In this document: in pieces, positions 1 to 7,124 of the stretch
Position numbering within the stretch: the first letter of the stretch is position 1
Layout of the letters: each line of letters begins with the position of its first letter
Source of the DNA: CAIJZX01 sp043766165
Lineage (GTDB): Bacteria; Patescibacteriota; Patescibacteriia; SBBC01; CAIJZX01
NCBI GenBank assembly: GCA_043766165.1
Contig: JAYUIJ010000092.1
Span: 1-40,944, forward strand
Length of the DNA stretch: 40,944 nt
Direction: 5' to 3'
Notes under the pieces: generated by a model
The model's database searches: none
What the model was told of the DNA's origin: nothing
The model's input: the letters and a program-made list of their open reading frames with translations, nothing else
Made by a program: the position numbers and the translations under genes

Positions 1-919
1 CAATCATAGTCGCCTTATTCACCTGGTACGGAATTTCGCTGACGATGATATTGAAACTACTGCCCTTGCCTTCAACAATCTCGGCTTTGGCACGCATCAC
101 AATCGAACCTTTTCCGGTGGCGTAGGCTTGCTTAATATCGGCTTGATTGTAAATAATACCGCCGGTTGGAAAGTCCGGACCTTTAATAAATCCGAGCAGG
201 TCATCGATCGATGCTTGTGGGCTCTCAATCAAATGCATCGTGGCGTCAATTACTTCCGTCAAATTGTGCGGCGGAATGCTCGTGGCCATACCGACCGCGA
301 TGCCAACCGTCCCCATCAATAACAGGTTTGGTAATTTGGCCGGTAAGACGCGTGGTTCTTGGTGCGAACCGTCATAGTTCGGGACGAAGTCGACCGTGTT
401 CTTATCTAAATCAACCAATAAATCTGTCGCGATTCGATCTAACCGCGCTTCGGTGTATCGCATGGCTGCCGGATTATCGCCGTCCATCGAACCAAAGTTT
501 CCTTGGCCATCAACCAATGGATACCGCATTGCGAAATCTTGCGCCAAACGGACCATTGAGTCGTAAACAGCAGAGTCGCCGTGTGGGTGATATTTACCAA
601 GTACTTCGCCGACCACGGTCGCTGATTTTCGATATTTCGTACCGGCCCGTAGACCAATGCTCCACATGGCGTACAGAATACGGCGGTGAACTGGTTTTAA
701 TCCGTCCCGAACATCTGGCAAAGCGCGTGCCACGATTACGCTCATGGCGTAATCAAGGTACGACTCTTGCATTTCGGTGATTAACGCACGCGGTTCGATG
801 TTGCCAATCGCGAAATCGGTGGTGCCGTGAGCGGCTGGTGGTTTTTTTCCGGCGGAGCCGGATCCGGCTTCGCCGGACTTATCGTCAGCTGGTTTTTTGG
901 ATGACTTGTTGTCAGGCAT
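1..919 (-). CDS. gyrA: DNA gyrase subunit A, N-terminal part (cut by window edge)
   Basis: Type II topoisomerase subunit that breaks and rejoins DNA to introduce negative supercoils. About 306 codons are visible and the C-terminus lies outside the window. The conserved run after residue 50 (SVIVARALPDVRDGLKPVHRR) and the QGNFGSMDGD and AAMRYTEARL motifs identify the breakage-reunion domain. The catalytic tyrosine is about Y155, against Y122 in E. coli, because of an N-terminal extension of roughly 33 residues rich in Lys, Pro, Gly and Ser. Part of that extension is encoded by a 30-bp palindrome (848-877). The start at 919 is the ATG in front of MPDNKSSKKP; I see no Shine-Dalgarno. It is the third gene of a minus-strand operon, 14 nt behind the preceding gene. 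Confidence 0.96.
   Translation of the reverse strand, partial: MPDNKSSKKPADDKSGEAGSGSAGKKPPAAHGTTDFAIGNIEPRALITEMQESYLDYAMSVIVARALPDVRDGLKPVHRRILYAMWSIGLRAGTKYRKSATVVGEVLGKYHPHGDSAVYDSMVRLAQDFAMRYPLVDGQGNFGSMDGDNPAAMRYTEARLDRIATDLLVDLDKNTVDFVPNYDGSHQEPRVLPAKLPNLLLMGTVGIAVGMATSIPPHNLTEVIDATMHLIESPQASIDDLLGFIKGPDFPTGGIIYNQADIKQAYATGKGSIVMRAKAEIVEGKGSSFNIIVSEIPYQVNKATMI
848..877. repeat. 30-bp palindrome inside gyrA, second copy at 25992
   Basis: Near-perfect palindrome centred on GGATCC with 12-bp arms (TCCGGCGGAGCC / GGCTTCGCCGGA, one mismatch). It lies in the coding sequence of the gyrA N-terminal linker and stays in frame. An almost identical copy (one base different) sits between genes at 25992-26021, so this is a dispersed repeat rather than gyrA-specific sequence. 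Confidence 0.85.
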
Positions 920-933
920 ACGAGTGAGCTACG

Positions 934-1392
934 TTACTGCTGAAATTGCGGAAAGACTTGGTTATTATATTGTTTGATTTCTTCCTGTGCCGGTGATTGT
1001 TGTGCTGTACCGGGCCAGTGTACGGTGCGGAGTAAGTGGGCTGCTTCAGTAAAAATATTTTGACTACTACCGCCGCTCAGTTCGAGGCGAACAACTGCTA
1101 ACCAACCGATGACGATGACTGTCGCTCCCCCACCAACCAACCACCACATCAACCGTCGGCGTTTTTCTTCCGACCATTCATGGACGGGCTGTGAAAGTTT
1201 TTTTGTCGGATTGGAACGTGCGGGTTTCTGCGCGCCCGCCTGCCGCCCGCCTGCCGGACGGCCAGGGTAGGCAGGCGGGCGGATAGTTTGGGTTGATTCA
1301 GTGTGAGATGCTTTTGGCGTCGGTCGAGAATCTACCGTGACTTTGACCGGAATAGTACGTTCACGTTTTGTTGGTTGTTGACTAGGCGCCAT
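934..1392 (-). CDS. Single-pass membrane protein of unknown function
   Basis: 152 residues. The N-terminal half is basic and Pro/Gly-rich (residues 1-75), followed by one transmembrane segment at about residues 83-104 (WWLVGGGATVIVIGWLAVV) and a short C-terminal tail, probably outside. I recognise no family. Its start overlaps the 3' end of the preceding metallo-beta-lactamase-fold gene by 11 nt and its stop is 14 nt before gyrA, so the three genes are very likely one transcript. The low-complexity segment PGRPAGG is encoded by a CCCGCCTGCC/GGCAGGCGGG inverted repeat, suggesting the linker arose from or tolerates a repeat insertion. Function cannot be inferred beyond a membrane location. Confidence 0.75.
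   Translation of the reverse strand: MAPSQQPTKRERTIPVKVTVDSRPTPKASHTESTQTIRPPAYPGRPAGGRQAGAQKPARSNPTKKLSQPVHEWSEEKRRRLMWWLVGGGATVIVIGWLAVVRLELSGGSSQNIFTEAAHLLRTVHWPGTAQQSPAQEEIKQYNNQVFPQFQQ
1235..1279. repeat. CCCGCCTGCC inverted repeat within coding sequence
   Basis: Two direct copies of CCCGCCTGCC (1235-1244, 1246-1255) face the complement GGCAGGCGGG (1270-1279), forming a 10-bp GC stem. It belongs to the same CCTGCC/GGCAGG style as palindromes at 38819-38840 and 39771-39790. Here it is inside the linker of the 152-residue membrane protein. Confidence 0.7.
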
Positions 1393-2002
1393 GTGACAAG
1401 GTCAGGACGACCACTTGTGTTTCATCAGCGGGTAAATCTTTTTTCACAATTTTATACTTCTCCGTTGGCTCGCTCCCCTTGCCACCAAGTTCTTTCAAAA
1501 ATGAAGCTACATCAGCGTAAACGGCGGTGCTACCTTGGAACTTATACTGTATTGGGATGACAATTCGTGGTTCAATTTGGCTGACGAGTTTGACGGCGGC
1601 TTCAGCATCAACTACAGATTTTCCGCCAACCGGCACGAATAAAATATCAACCCCTTCAAATTGGGCGATCTGTTCATTTTCTAATGTTCCTTCAATGCTA
1701 CCGAGATGGCCAATGCTTAACTCTTCAGCTTCAATCCGGAAATGTGTTCGGCCACTATCGTTCGGTAATTGAATCCCGTACACAAAAACATTCTGTCGTT
1801 CGTATTCACCCGGGCTAGTAATCATAAACGGTTCACCACCAACGGATTTTGCGTCGCGACCATCAGTTTCCGTTAAAGCTACAATCTGCGCAGTTTGTCG
1901 CGTTGGTTTCAAGCCAGTGCTCGCTGCCGGTGGATCAATTAGGACGACCGTTTCTTTTGTTTGGAGGCGAATTCCAGCCTCACCCAGCCAGGAAATAATC
2001 AT
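1382..2002 (-). CDS. Metallo-beta-lactamase-fold protein, apparently lacking metal ligands
   Basis: 206 residues from the ATG at 2002 (MIISWLGEAGIRLQT), the usual N-terminus of small MBL-fold hydrolases of the UlaG-like group. The strand pattern, GH (SIGHLG) and the terminal PIQYKF motif support the fold. The HxHxDH metal-binding motif expected after the first strands is replaced by ETDGRDAKS with no histidine, so hydrolase activity is doubtful. A GTG start 11 codons upstream (2035) is possible but lengthens an otherwise typical N-terminus. It heads the operon leading to gyrA. The leader is about 210 nt long and one arm of an 18-bp inverted repeat covers the start codon. A structural or regulatory role is an inference. 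Confidence 0.75.
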   Translation of the reverse strand: MIISWLGEAGIRLQTKETVVLIDPPAASTGLKPTRQTAQIVALTETDGRDAKSVGGEPFMITSPGEYERQNVFVYGIQLPNDSGRTHFRIEAEELSIGHLGSIEGTLENEQIAQFEGVDILFVPVGGKSVVDAEAAVKLVSQIEPRIVIPIQYKFQGSTAVYADVASFLKELGGKGSEPTEKYKIVKKDLPADETQVVVLTLSHGA

Positions 2003-2175
2003 CCCGTTAGAGGCTGAGTAAATAAAAATCTCCACTGCTAGCAGTGCGAGACCAGACTATCGAACCAACTGGTTGCCATGAATAGGCGCTTGTTATTGAT
2101 AGGGTGTGGGGGAAATTCAAGTTCATACTAATGAAGAAATGATTACTACGTAAGCCGCTCAGCCTCTAACGGGAT
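2001..2175. promoter_or_regulatory. 18-bp inverted repeat in the leader of the MBL-fold/gyrA operon
   Basis: CTCAGCCTCTAACGGGAT at 2158-2175 is exactly complementary in orientation to 2001-2018. On the minus-strand mRNA the distal arm lies in the leader and the proximal arm covers the bases just before the ATG and its first two nucleotides. Pairing would mask the translation start. The 139-nt loop holds no gene that I can see. Confidence 0.65.
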
Positions 2176-2215
2176 CATGAATTTAAGGGAATCGAAGATA
2201 ATGAGAAGCCCGAAA

Positions 2216-2244
2216 AGTATACCAAAAAAAGCACGGTTTGGCAA
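2216..2244 (-). promoter_or_regulatory. Promoter of the MBL-fold / membrane protein / gyrA operon
   Basis: On the minus strand TTGCCA (2239-2244) and TATACT (2216-2221) are separated by 17 bp. Predicted start near 2209, giving a leader of about 207 nt before the ATG at 2002. Confidence 0.6.
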
Positions 2245-2312
2245 CGGTGTTTTTGGCTAATGCATGGGCTAAAGGAGGGATTCGAAAGGCCTCAAAAAAC
2301 TACTATGTATAT

Positions 2313-2344
2313 AAAGAAAAACCTCATCGCAAGGACGATGAGGT
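2313..2344 (-). terminator. Rho-independent terminator overlapping the 3' end of the next gene
   Basis: 9-bp stem ACCTCATCG/CGATGAGGT (2321-2329, 2336-2344) followed on the minus strand by a T-rich tract. The stop codon of the 326-residue gene (2324-2326) lies inside the hairpin. Confidence 0.85.
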
Positions 2345-3304
2345 GGAATGCCAGGGAAAAGGATGTGCCTGATAATCAACGAGCAGGTACTGCTTACGTT
2401 GATTGTGCCGCTCTACAATTGGCTGTAGGTGCTCGTACGGTTCAAATCCGTGAAAGAGTTGTAGAATTGGCAACGACCAGGTGGCGATATTCTGGAAACA
2501 CATTCCCCAGAAGACAGGCCGTGTCCACTCAGGCGGTGGCTCAAACCCTGCTTCACGGGCGATACATGTGGCTTCTTGAAGTCTTTCACTGATGAAACGG
2601 GGTACTTGAGCATGCAGACCATAAGTGTCGATGAACAATTCGGCGTTGGTCGGTATATGTGCACCATAACCGGCAATGTGTGGGCCTTTGCTTGCCCGGT
2701 TGACCAAAACTCCACTGCCACATCTTGTTTTGCCTTGTGTCTCGAGAAGTACATCCTCAAGGCGTAGGGAGTCATCAACGGACATGCTCCGCAAACGACG
2801 CATATCAGCATTCCACATTCTACGATGCGGAGCGACGCGTGTATACTGCGGCCGCAACTGTTCTAGTTGTCGCCGATTAGGATCAAAACTTTTTGCCGCA
2901 AGCGCTTCCTGTGCTGCACGACAAGCTGGTAGCAGTGCCCCGAACACTTTTGAAGACGCATATCTATACGGCACAGTAATGACATTGACTGTCGACTGCT
3001 CACCGGTATACGATCCGAGAATGATAATCGGAGTGGCCGTTGAAAAAAGTTTTCGTAGCAAAACAATGTTTTCTCGGGTATATACATCATCTCTAGATGA
3101 TTCGAGTACAATTGTGCTAACTATGTTCCGTTGCAGGAAAGTAACAAACTTTCTCCTACGGTCGTAGACATCATACGTATCGCTGTAGGTTATAACTTCA
3201 ACATCAACAAAATGCTTAATGGCTAACGCTAAGCCATCTCGGTAGTCGTTAATACCGGGCGTCTCGTCACCATCATGATGAATGACAATCACGACTGGCT
3301 TCAT
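2324..3304 (-). CDS. Protein of unknown function, 326 residues
   Basis: I do not recognise this protein. It starts with a beta-strand-like run (MKPVVIVIHHDGDETPG) followed by a pattern compatible with an alternating alpha/beta N-terminal half to about residue 125. The second half is richer in Arg, Trp and aromatic residues and has several Cys. No signal peptide or membrane segment is evident. The ATG at 3304 is preceded by a Shine-Dalgarno (GGAGG, 8 nt spacing) and a TTGACA/TAGAAT promoter upstream, and the gene ends inside its own terminator hairpin. It therefore forms a single-gene transcript, a design shared by many unrecognised genes in this window. Confidence 0.7.
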   Translation of the reverse strand: MKPVVIVIHHDGDETPGINDYRDGLALAIKHFVDVEVITYSDTYDVYDRRRKFVTFLQRNIVSTIVLESSRDDVYTRENIVLLRKLFSTATPIIILGSYTGEQSTVNVITVPYRYASSKVFGALLPACRAAQEALAAKSFDPNRRQLEQLRPQYTRVAPHRRMWNADMRRLRSMSVDDSLRLEDVLLETQGKTRCGSGVLVNRASKGPHIAGYGAHIPTNAELFIDTYGLHAQVPRFISERLQEATCIAREAGFEPPPEWTRPVFWGMCFQNIATWSLPILQLFHGFEPYEHLQPIVERHNQRKQYLLVDYQAHPFPWHSTSSSLR

Positions 3305-3364
3305 AGTGCCTGCCTCCGGAAAGAGAAAATATATTAAACTGTAAAGGTGCTGTTCAGTGGGGCA

Positions 3365-3392
3365 ATTCTACACAATTTCTAGCTTTTGTCAA
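3365..3392 (-). promoter_or_regulatory. Promoter of the 326-residue unknown gene
   Basis: Minus strand TTGACA (3387-3392), 16-bp spacer, TAGAAT (3365-3370). About 55 nt of leader before the Shine-Dalgarno-led ATG at 3304. Confidence 0.7.
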
Positions 3393-3465
3393 TACCTCAG
3401 GAGAAAAAAGCTTATCCAAATTGCACTCAGTGTTTTAAGCTAACGCTAAATAAACTTTGAGTTAA

Positions 3466-3522
3466 GGAGATCCTTCGCGATGTAGGATTGGAACGTTGCT
3501 ATGATGGGGCTCAGGATGACGA
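3466..3522. repeat. Dispersed GGAGATCCTTC...TCAGGATGACG repeat
   Basis: The segment opens with GGAGATCCTTCGC and closes with CTCAGGATGACGAGG. The same two motifs in the same order close the repeat at 26739-26814. It lies in the 296-nt gap 3305-3600, which otherwise holds only the upstream promoter. Confidence 0.6.
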
Positions 3523-3600
3523 GGTTTCCTTTAATCCTACAGCCTTCAACCGAATCTTACTGCCTACACGTTTACTTTTTACTCCCTACTTCGTACACGC

Positions 3601-4566
3601 CTACTCGTCACCCCCAAACGCATCCCCCAAATGACTCGTATCCGGCAATTGAACATCGTGAGCCGGAACAGGCGAGACAACGGGTTCTACTGGTGCAACT
3701 GCTTCGCTCGCTGTAGGAACGTGTGGCGCTGGAACTGTTGGTTCATGACCAGCGACAATCGGGACGCCCATGGATGGATTCGGTGTATCAAGATTTTGGT
3801 ACGCGCCAGGAACGTGAATGCCGACACCAGTTGGCGGTGCGGAGAGTGGGGCGGAATATGAAGGTATTCTATTGGGTAGTGAGACAGGTTGTTCAACCGA
3901 GGATAACGGTGCTACTTCTTGCATCTGTGGCATGGTCGTCGCGGCTCGATGCATACCTGGTGCGGAAGCGTTTTGAGTTTTAGCTTGACCGATGATACCG
4001 TGAACAGTGTTTAAATGTGCCCGGCGTTCTTCGAGTTTTGAAAGCTCGTGTGTTTGCATTGCCGCTTCTTTTGCTTGGTCGGCATTATCCTGATATAACC
4101 CTTTGACCATCTCCTTAGCCTTAGCCTCAAGATGTGTCTTACCGCCCTGACGGAATTTATATTTAAGCGGACTACTACCCGCTACATCCTGCGTCGCTTC
4201 TAATTCAGCTTCGAGTAATTCCGATTCAAACTTTTTTATACTCTGGGAAGAATCTAAACGACGTCCAGCTTCTGAACGATGTACGAAGTCACGGGCATTT
4301 TCACCAAGAATTTTTCCTTCTTTGGCTAGTTTGCGTAATGCGTCTAACTTTAACTTACCCGGAATGTATTTCGACTCCAGGGTTCGTTTAATTTCCATCT
4401 CCTTATCTTTGCTTGAAGACAGAACTGGTTTTTTAACAACAATCTTCGACGCGGCCGCTGTGTGCATCTGTTTATTGGCCGCTAACTGACCGCCTAAGCT
4501 TTGAAATTTAGGAATCCCGCCGCCGATTGGACTACCGCCGAATGAACGCCCTTGATAGTGTGACAT
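3601..4566 (-). CDS. Protein of unknown function with Gly-rich N-terminus, coiled-coil middle and Pro/Val-rich tail
   Basis: 321 residues from the ATG at 4566 (MSHYQGRSFGGSPIGGG). Residues 1-30 are Gly/Ser-rich, residues 50-200 are highly charged and helical, probably coiled coil, and residues 200-321 are low-complexity Pro/Ala/Val/Ser-rich. There is no signal peptide from this start; the longer reading frame upstream would add a hydrophobic stretch but runs through the heptad-repeat array and is not credible. The start is supported by an extended -10 (TGC TATTCT) exactly 6 nt before the ATG, indicating a leaderless mRNA. I recognise no family. The composition suggests a scaffolding or filament-like role, which is inference only. 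Confidence 0.65.
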   Translation of the reverse strand: MSHYQGRSFGGSPIGGGIPKFQSLGGQLAANKQMHTAAASKIVVKKPVLSSSKDKEMEIKRTLESKYIPGKLKLDALRKLAKEGKILGENARDFVHRSEAGRRLDSSQSIKKFESELLEAELEATQDVAGSSPLKYKFRQGGKTHLEAKAKEMVKGLYQDNADQAKEAAMQTHELSKLEERRAHLNTVHGIIGQAKTQNASAPGMHRAATTMPQMQEVAPLSSVEQPVSLPNRIPSYSAPLSAPPTGVGIHVPGAYQNLDTPNPSMGVPIVAGHEPTVPAPHVPTASEAVAPVEPVVSPVPAHDVQLPDTSHLGDAFGGDE

Positions 4567-4572
4567 GTATGT

Positions 4573-4601
4573 AGAATAGCATTTATCGTTGAAATTCCAA
4601 A
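4573..4601 (-). promoter_or_regulatory. Leaderless promoter of the 3601-4566 gene
   Basis: Minus strand TATTCT (4573-4578) preceded by TGC (extended -10) and a -35-like TTGGAA (4595-4600) 16 bp upstream. The hexamer ends exactly 6 nt before the ATG at 4566, so transcription should begin at or next to the start codon. Confidence 0.6.
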
Positions 4602-4679
4602 TTTCTGTACCCAAGCACCAAGCTCTAAGCACCAAAATCCAAACAAGGACCAAAATGCAAATTACAAAATTCAAACATG
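4593..4679. repeat. Left heptad-repeat array flanking the four-helix-bundle gene
   Basis: Degenerate array of about 7-nt units of the type CCAAGCA/CCAAATT on the plus strand, read as TTTGG/CTTGG units on the minus strand. The inverted counterpart lies at 5181-5240 on the other side of the four-helix-bundle gene. Both contain the core TTTGGTGCTT (minus strand here, plus strand there). Confidence 0.75.
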
Positions 4680-4701
4680 CAGATACTGTGCTATCTAACC
4701 A

Positions 4702-5070
4702 TTACCTTTTGTCTGCGGGAGATGCTTTGTTGATGATAGACGATAGTATCAATCGCAATTCCTTAGCTTCTTGTTGCAAGGCTTGTGCTCGTGTCGTATA
4801 GGATGCATTGTTCGTTTCTTGTAACAGCTGCAGCCAATACTCGGACTCCTTAGCTTCTTTCCGAGCAATCCGAAGACGAAAAAGAAAATCTTTTTTACTG
4901 AACGCCTCGTTGGCTTCAATATAATTTGCACCTACTGACGCTGTAGAGCGAATAACTTGTTTTTGGTATTCGATATTTGAAATTGTTGGCGGCAATGTAT
5001 TACAAAACAGTATCGTTTGTTTTGTAAATACTGCGGCACGATCGACAAGATTGAATTGTTGAGAATACAT
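4702..5070 (-). CDS. Four-helix-bundle protein (S23 / 23S rRNA intervening-sequence type)
   Basis: 122 residues from the ATG at 5070. The motif VGANYIEANEAFSKKDF followed by RLRIARKEAKESEYWLQLL is diagnostic of the S23/IVP four-helix-bundle family, related to the Avd accessory proteins of diversity-generating retroelements. The molecular role of the family is unresolved; members were first seen inside 23S rRNA intervening sequences. A TTG start at 5091 is possible, but no Shine-Dalgarno supports either start. The promoter (TTGACA-17-TATATT) lies at 5104-5132. The gene is bracketed by inverted heptad-repeat arrays at 4593-4679 and 5181-5240, which suggests a discrete cassette. No rRNA gene or reverse transcriptase is in this window. 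Confidence 0.88.
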   Translation of the reverse strand: MYSQQFNLVDRAAVFTKQTILFCNTLPPTISNIEYQKQVIRSTASVGANYIEANEAFSKKDFLFRLRIARKEAKESEYWLQLLQETNNASYTTRAQALQQEAKELRLILSSIINKASPADKR

Positions 5071-5103
5071 AAAATAAGCGGCTTTCTCCAAGCCACTGCT
5101 CAG

Positions 5104-5132
5104 AATATACTGTTACAGCTCATATTTGTCAA
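5104..5132 (-). promoter_or_regulatory. Promoter of the four-helix-bundle gene
   Basis: Minus strand TTGACA (5127-5132), 17-bp spacer, TATATT (5104-5109), close to consensus. Predicted start near 5097, leader about 27 nt to the ATG at 5070. Confidence 0.75.
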
Positions 5133-5180
5133 GTACTGACAGTAAAGTATAAACCTCAATCAACAGGATCCGAGTTTGAA

Positions 5181-5240
5181 CATTGATATTTGGACCTTGA
5201 AATTTGTTTGGAATTTGGTGCTTGGGATTTGGAATTTGCC
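5181..5240. repeat. Right heptad-repeat array flanking the four-helix-bundle gene
   Basis: Units such as ATTTGGA, ACCTTGA, AATTTGG and TGCTTGG at about 7-nt period on the plus strand; the inverse orientation of the left array at 4593-4679. Lies between the divergent promoters of the four-helix-bundle gene and rpsA. Confidence 0.75.
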
Positions 5241-5248
5241 AGCAATCC

Positions 5249-5276
5249 TTGACATATACTGCGAATCCAGTATACT
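5249..5276 (+). promoter_or_regulatory. rpsA promoter
   Basis: TTGACA (5249-5254), 16-bp spacer, TATACT (5271-5276). Leaves a leader of about 93 nt with short GACGTC-containing inverted repeats before the ATG at 5376. No Shine-Dalgarno is visible. Confidence 0.75.
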
Positions 5277-5375
5277 CGTCTAGCTCTTATTCACTCTATA
5301 ACGTCCACTTTTATCCATATCTGACGTCGGACGTCGTCGGACCTAGCCACTGCGCTGGGTGATACAACTATATAT

Positions 5376-6581
5376 ATGACGACTGTTACTCCGGTTACTG
5401 CTCCATCCGAAATGGAGAAATTGTTGCAAGATGATTCGCTACCGCATTTACCGCTGGTTGGCGATATTGTTGATGCCAAAGTTCTGAGCGTTTCAAAAAA
5501 TGAAGTCAATCTAGACCTAGGCGGCATCGCCACCGGTATTGTTCGCGGTAAGGAACTGGTTGATGAATCCGGAGAAACCGCAAATCTAAAAACGGGTGAT
5601 ACGGTCAGCGCGACGGTGCTGGAAATGGAAAATGAAAAAGGGATCATGGAATTGTCTTTCCGTTCAGCCGGACACCAGAAAGCCTGGGACGAATTAATTC
5701 GCTTACAGCAAACCGGTGAAGTCATTGACGTTCCGGTACTCGATGCTAACCGTGGTGGTTTGATGGTCAAGGTGAACCACATTGACGGCTTCTTACCAGT
5801 CTCCCAATTAACGCCGGAACATTATCCTCGCGTTGAAGGCGGCGATAAGCAGCGCGTCTTAGAAGCGTTACAGAAATTCAACGGTCAATTGATGCGCGTC
5901 AAAGTTCTTGATGTTAACGAAATTGATGGCAAACTGATCGTTTCAGAAAAAGCCGCTTGGGCCAAAGAACAAGCCGCTATCGTGTCTGGCTACGCAGCTG
6001 GTGACGTCATCGAAGGAAAAGTCACGGGTGTCGTTGACTTCGGCGCTTTCGTTGAATTCGGTCAGCACCTCGAAGGCTTGATCCATATTTCCGAACTAGC
6101 TTGGCAGCGCGTTGAAAATCCACGCGACTTAGTCAAGGTCGGCGACCAAATCAAAGCCAGCATCATCGGTATTGAAGGCACAAAAATTTCCTTGTCCCTC
6201 AAGCGCTTAACCGACGACCCATGGAAGAAAGCCGTTGAACGCTATAGCGTCGGCCAAGTCGTCCAAGGAAAAATCTTGAAGCTCAACCCATACGGCGTCT
6301 TCGTTGAACTCGATAATGAGATTCACGGTCTAGCCCACATTTCCGAATTGTCATCAAAGTCCATCCGCGCCGCGACGGAAATCGTCAAAGAAGGCGAAAC
6401 CCGAAACTTCAAAATCATTTCGATCGATGCCGACGCTCACCGCTTAGGCCTATCGATCAAACAACTTGAAGATGGTGCACCGGCAACGGCGGATGGTGAA
6501 CGCGTGTCTGATCCAGCCTTGGCTGGAGTCAGTCTCGATGAGCCTGTCGAGCAAGAGAAAGAGGAAGCGAAGACGGAGTAA
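5376..6581 (+). CDS. rpsA: 30S ribosomal protein S1 with four S1 domains
   Basis: 401 residues. Four OB-fold S1 RNA-binding repeats are visible, roughly residues 28-95 (VGDIVDAKVLSVSKNEVNLD), 112-180, 204-272 (GDVIEGKVTGVVDFGAFVEF) and 289-357 (VGQVVQGKILKLNPYGVFVEL). The last two are the most canonical. E. coli S1 has six repeats; a four-repeat form is common in compact genomes. It binds mRNA at the ribosome and helps initiation on structured or leaderless messages, which fits the many Shine-Dalgarno-free genes nearby. The acidic tail is typical. The gene has its own promoter and ends at a bidirectional terminator shared with the convergent XRE gene. Confidence 0.95.
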   Translation: MTTVTPVTAPSEMEKLLQDDSLPHLPLVGDIVDAKVLSVSKNEVNLDLGGIATGIVRGKELVDESGETANLKTGDTVSATVLEMENEKGIMELSFRSAGHQKAWDELIRLQQTGEVIDVPVLDANRGGLMVKVNHIDGFLPVSQLTPEHYPRVEGGDKQRVLEALQKFNGQLMRVKVLDVNEIDGKLIVSEKAAWAKEQAAIVSGYAAGDVIEGKVTGVVDFGAFVEFGQHLEGLIHISELAWQRVENPRDLVKVGDQIKASIIGIEGTKISLSLKRLTDDPWKKAVERYSVGQVVQGKILKLNPYGVFVELDNEIHGLAHISELSSKSIRAATEIVKEGETRNFKIISIDADAHRLGLSIKQLEDGAPATADGERVSDPALAGVSLDEPVEQEKEEAKTE

Positions 6582-6593
6582 TGTATCGATAGT

Positions 6594-6632
6594 AAAAAAG
6601 ACCCGCATCGTTAATCGGTGCGGGTTTTTGTG
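6594..6632. terminator. Bidirectional terminator between rpsA and the XRE gene
   Basis: 10-bp stem ACCCGCATCG/CGGTGCGGGT with loop TTAAT (6611-6615) and A/T tracts on both sides. The TAA stop of the minus-strand gene lies in the loop, so one hairpin serves both genes. Confidence 0.9.
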
Positions 6633-6973
6633 AAACGTTCCTTCATCGAGTGCATGTGGATGACGATCTGGGGCTTATAGCCAAGGGCATCGCAGAGCAC
6701 AGCAAATGTTCGCAGGTCAATCTCTTTGAAATCGAGAAAGTTATTCAACTCGGAAATCTTCATGCCGGCCTTTCGAGCAAGCGTACCACGGCTCACTCCA
6801 GTCCGAGTAATTAAAGTATCCAACTTCTTAGATATTTCCGTTTCTATGTTGAGCTGCAACTCAGCCTGTCGGAGCAACCGACGTTTCCGCGGATCTGTCG
6901 CGAATTTTTCATAGTCAGTCCTGGGCACGATGCCGCGTTTCTGTAACGGTGCCTTGATTGCACTCGTGGTCAT
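6611..6973 (-). CDS. XRE-family helix-turn-helix protein
   Basis: 120 residues. A Cro/C1-type helix-turn-helix occupies about residues 50-100 (ITRTGVSRGTLARKAGMKIS then LRTFAVLCDALGYKPQI), preceded by a basic, helical N-terminal stretch. The layout resembles HigA/HipB-like antitoxins, but no toxin gene adjoins it, so a stand-alone regulator is as likely. The ATG at 6973 has a strong Shine-Dalgarno (AGGAGG). It is convergent with rpsA and divergent from the transposase gene at 7125. The intergenic region carries an inverted TGTCAA/TTGACA pair that could serve as back-to-back -35 boxes or as its operator. Confidence 0.8.
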   Translation of the reverse strand: MTTSAIKAPLQKRGIVPRTDYEKFATDPRKRRLLRQAELQLNIETEISKKLDTLITRTGVSRGTLARKAGMKISELNNFLDFKEIDLRTFAVLCDALGYKPQIVIHMHSMKERFTKTRTD

Positions 6974-7030
6974 AGCACCTCCTAGGAGAGAGGAGTAGCA
7001 GTTAATACATCTTATAAAGAACAGCCAGCG

Positions 7031-7070
7031 AGACTATCAAAAATAAAGAAAAATGTCAAGACAGTTGACA
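7031..7070 (-). promoter_or_regulatory. Promoter of the XRE gene with palindromic -35 region
   Basis: Minus strand TTGACA (7054-7059), 17-bp spacer, TAGTCT (7031-7036). A second TTGACA on the plus strand (7065-7070) makes the inverted repeat TGTCAA-GACAG-TTGACA and could feed the transposase gene with a weak TATAGG at 7085-7090. The palindrome is also a candidate binding site for the XRE protein. Confidence 0.55.
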
Positions 7071-7124
7071 ATCCGCTATTTTGATATAGGGTAAGCACGT
7101 AGTGGCTCGGCATATTTCAATCAT

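Noticed and set aside
211..780. 189-residue plus-strand frame
   Set aside because: Antisense shadow of gyrA.
4567..4674. 36-residue hydrophobic extension of the 3601-4566 protein
   Set aside because: It reads through the heptad-repeat array and the leaderless promoter; the ATG at 4566 fits the 6-nt rule.
4593..5240. CRISPR array
   Set aside because: The repeats are degenerate heptads without spacers; no Cas gene is present. No CRISPR seen anywhere in the window.
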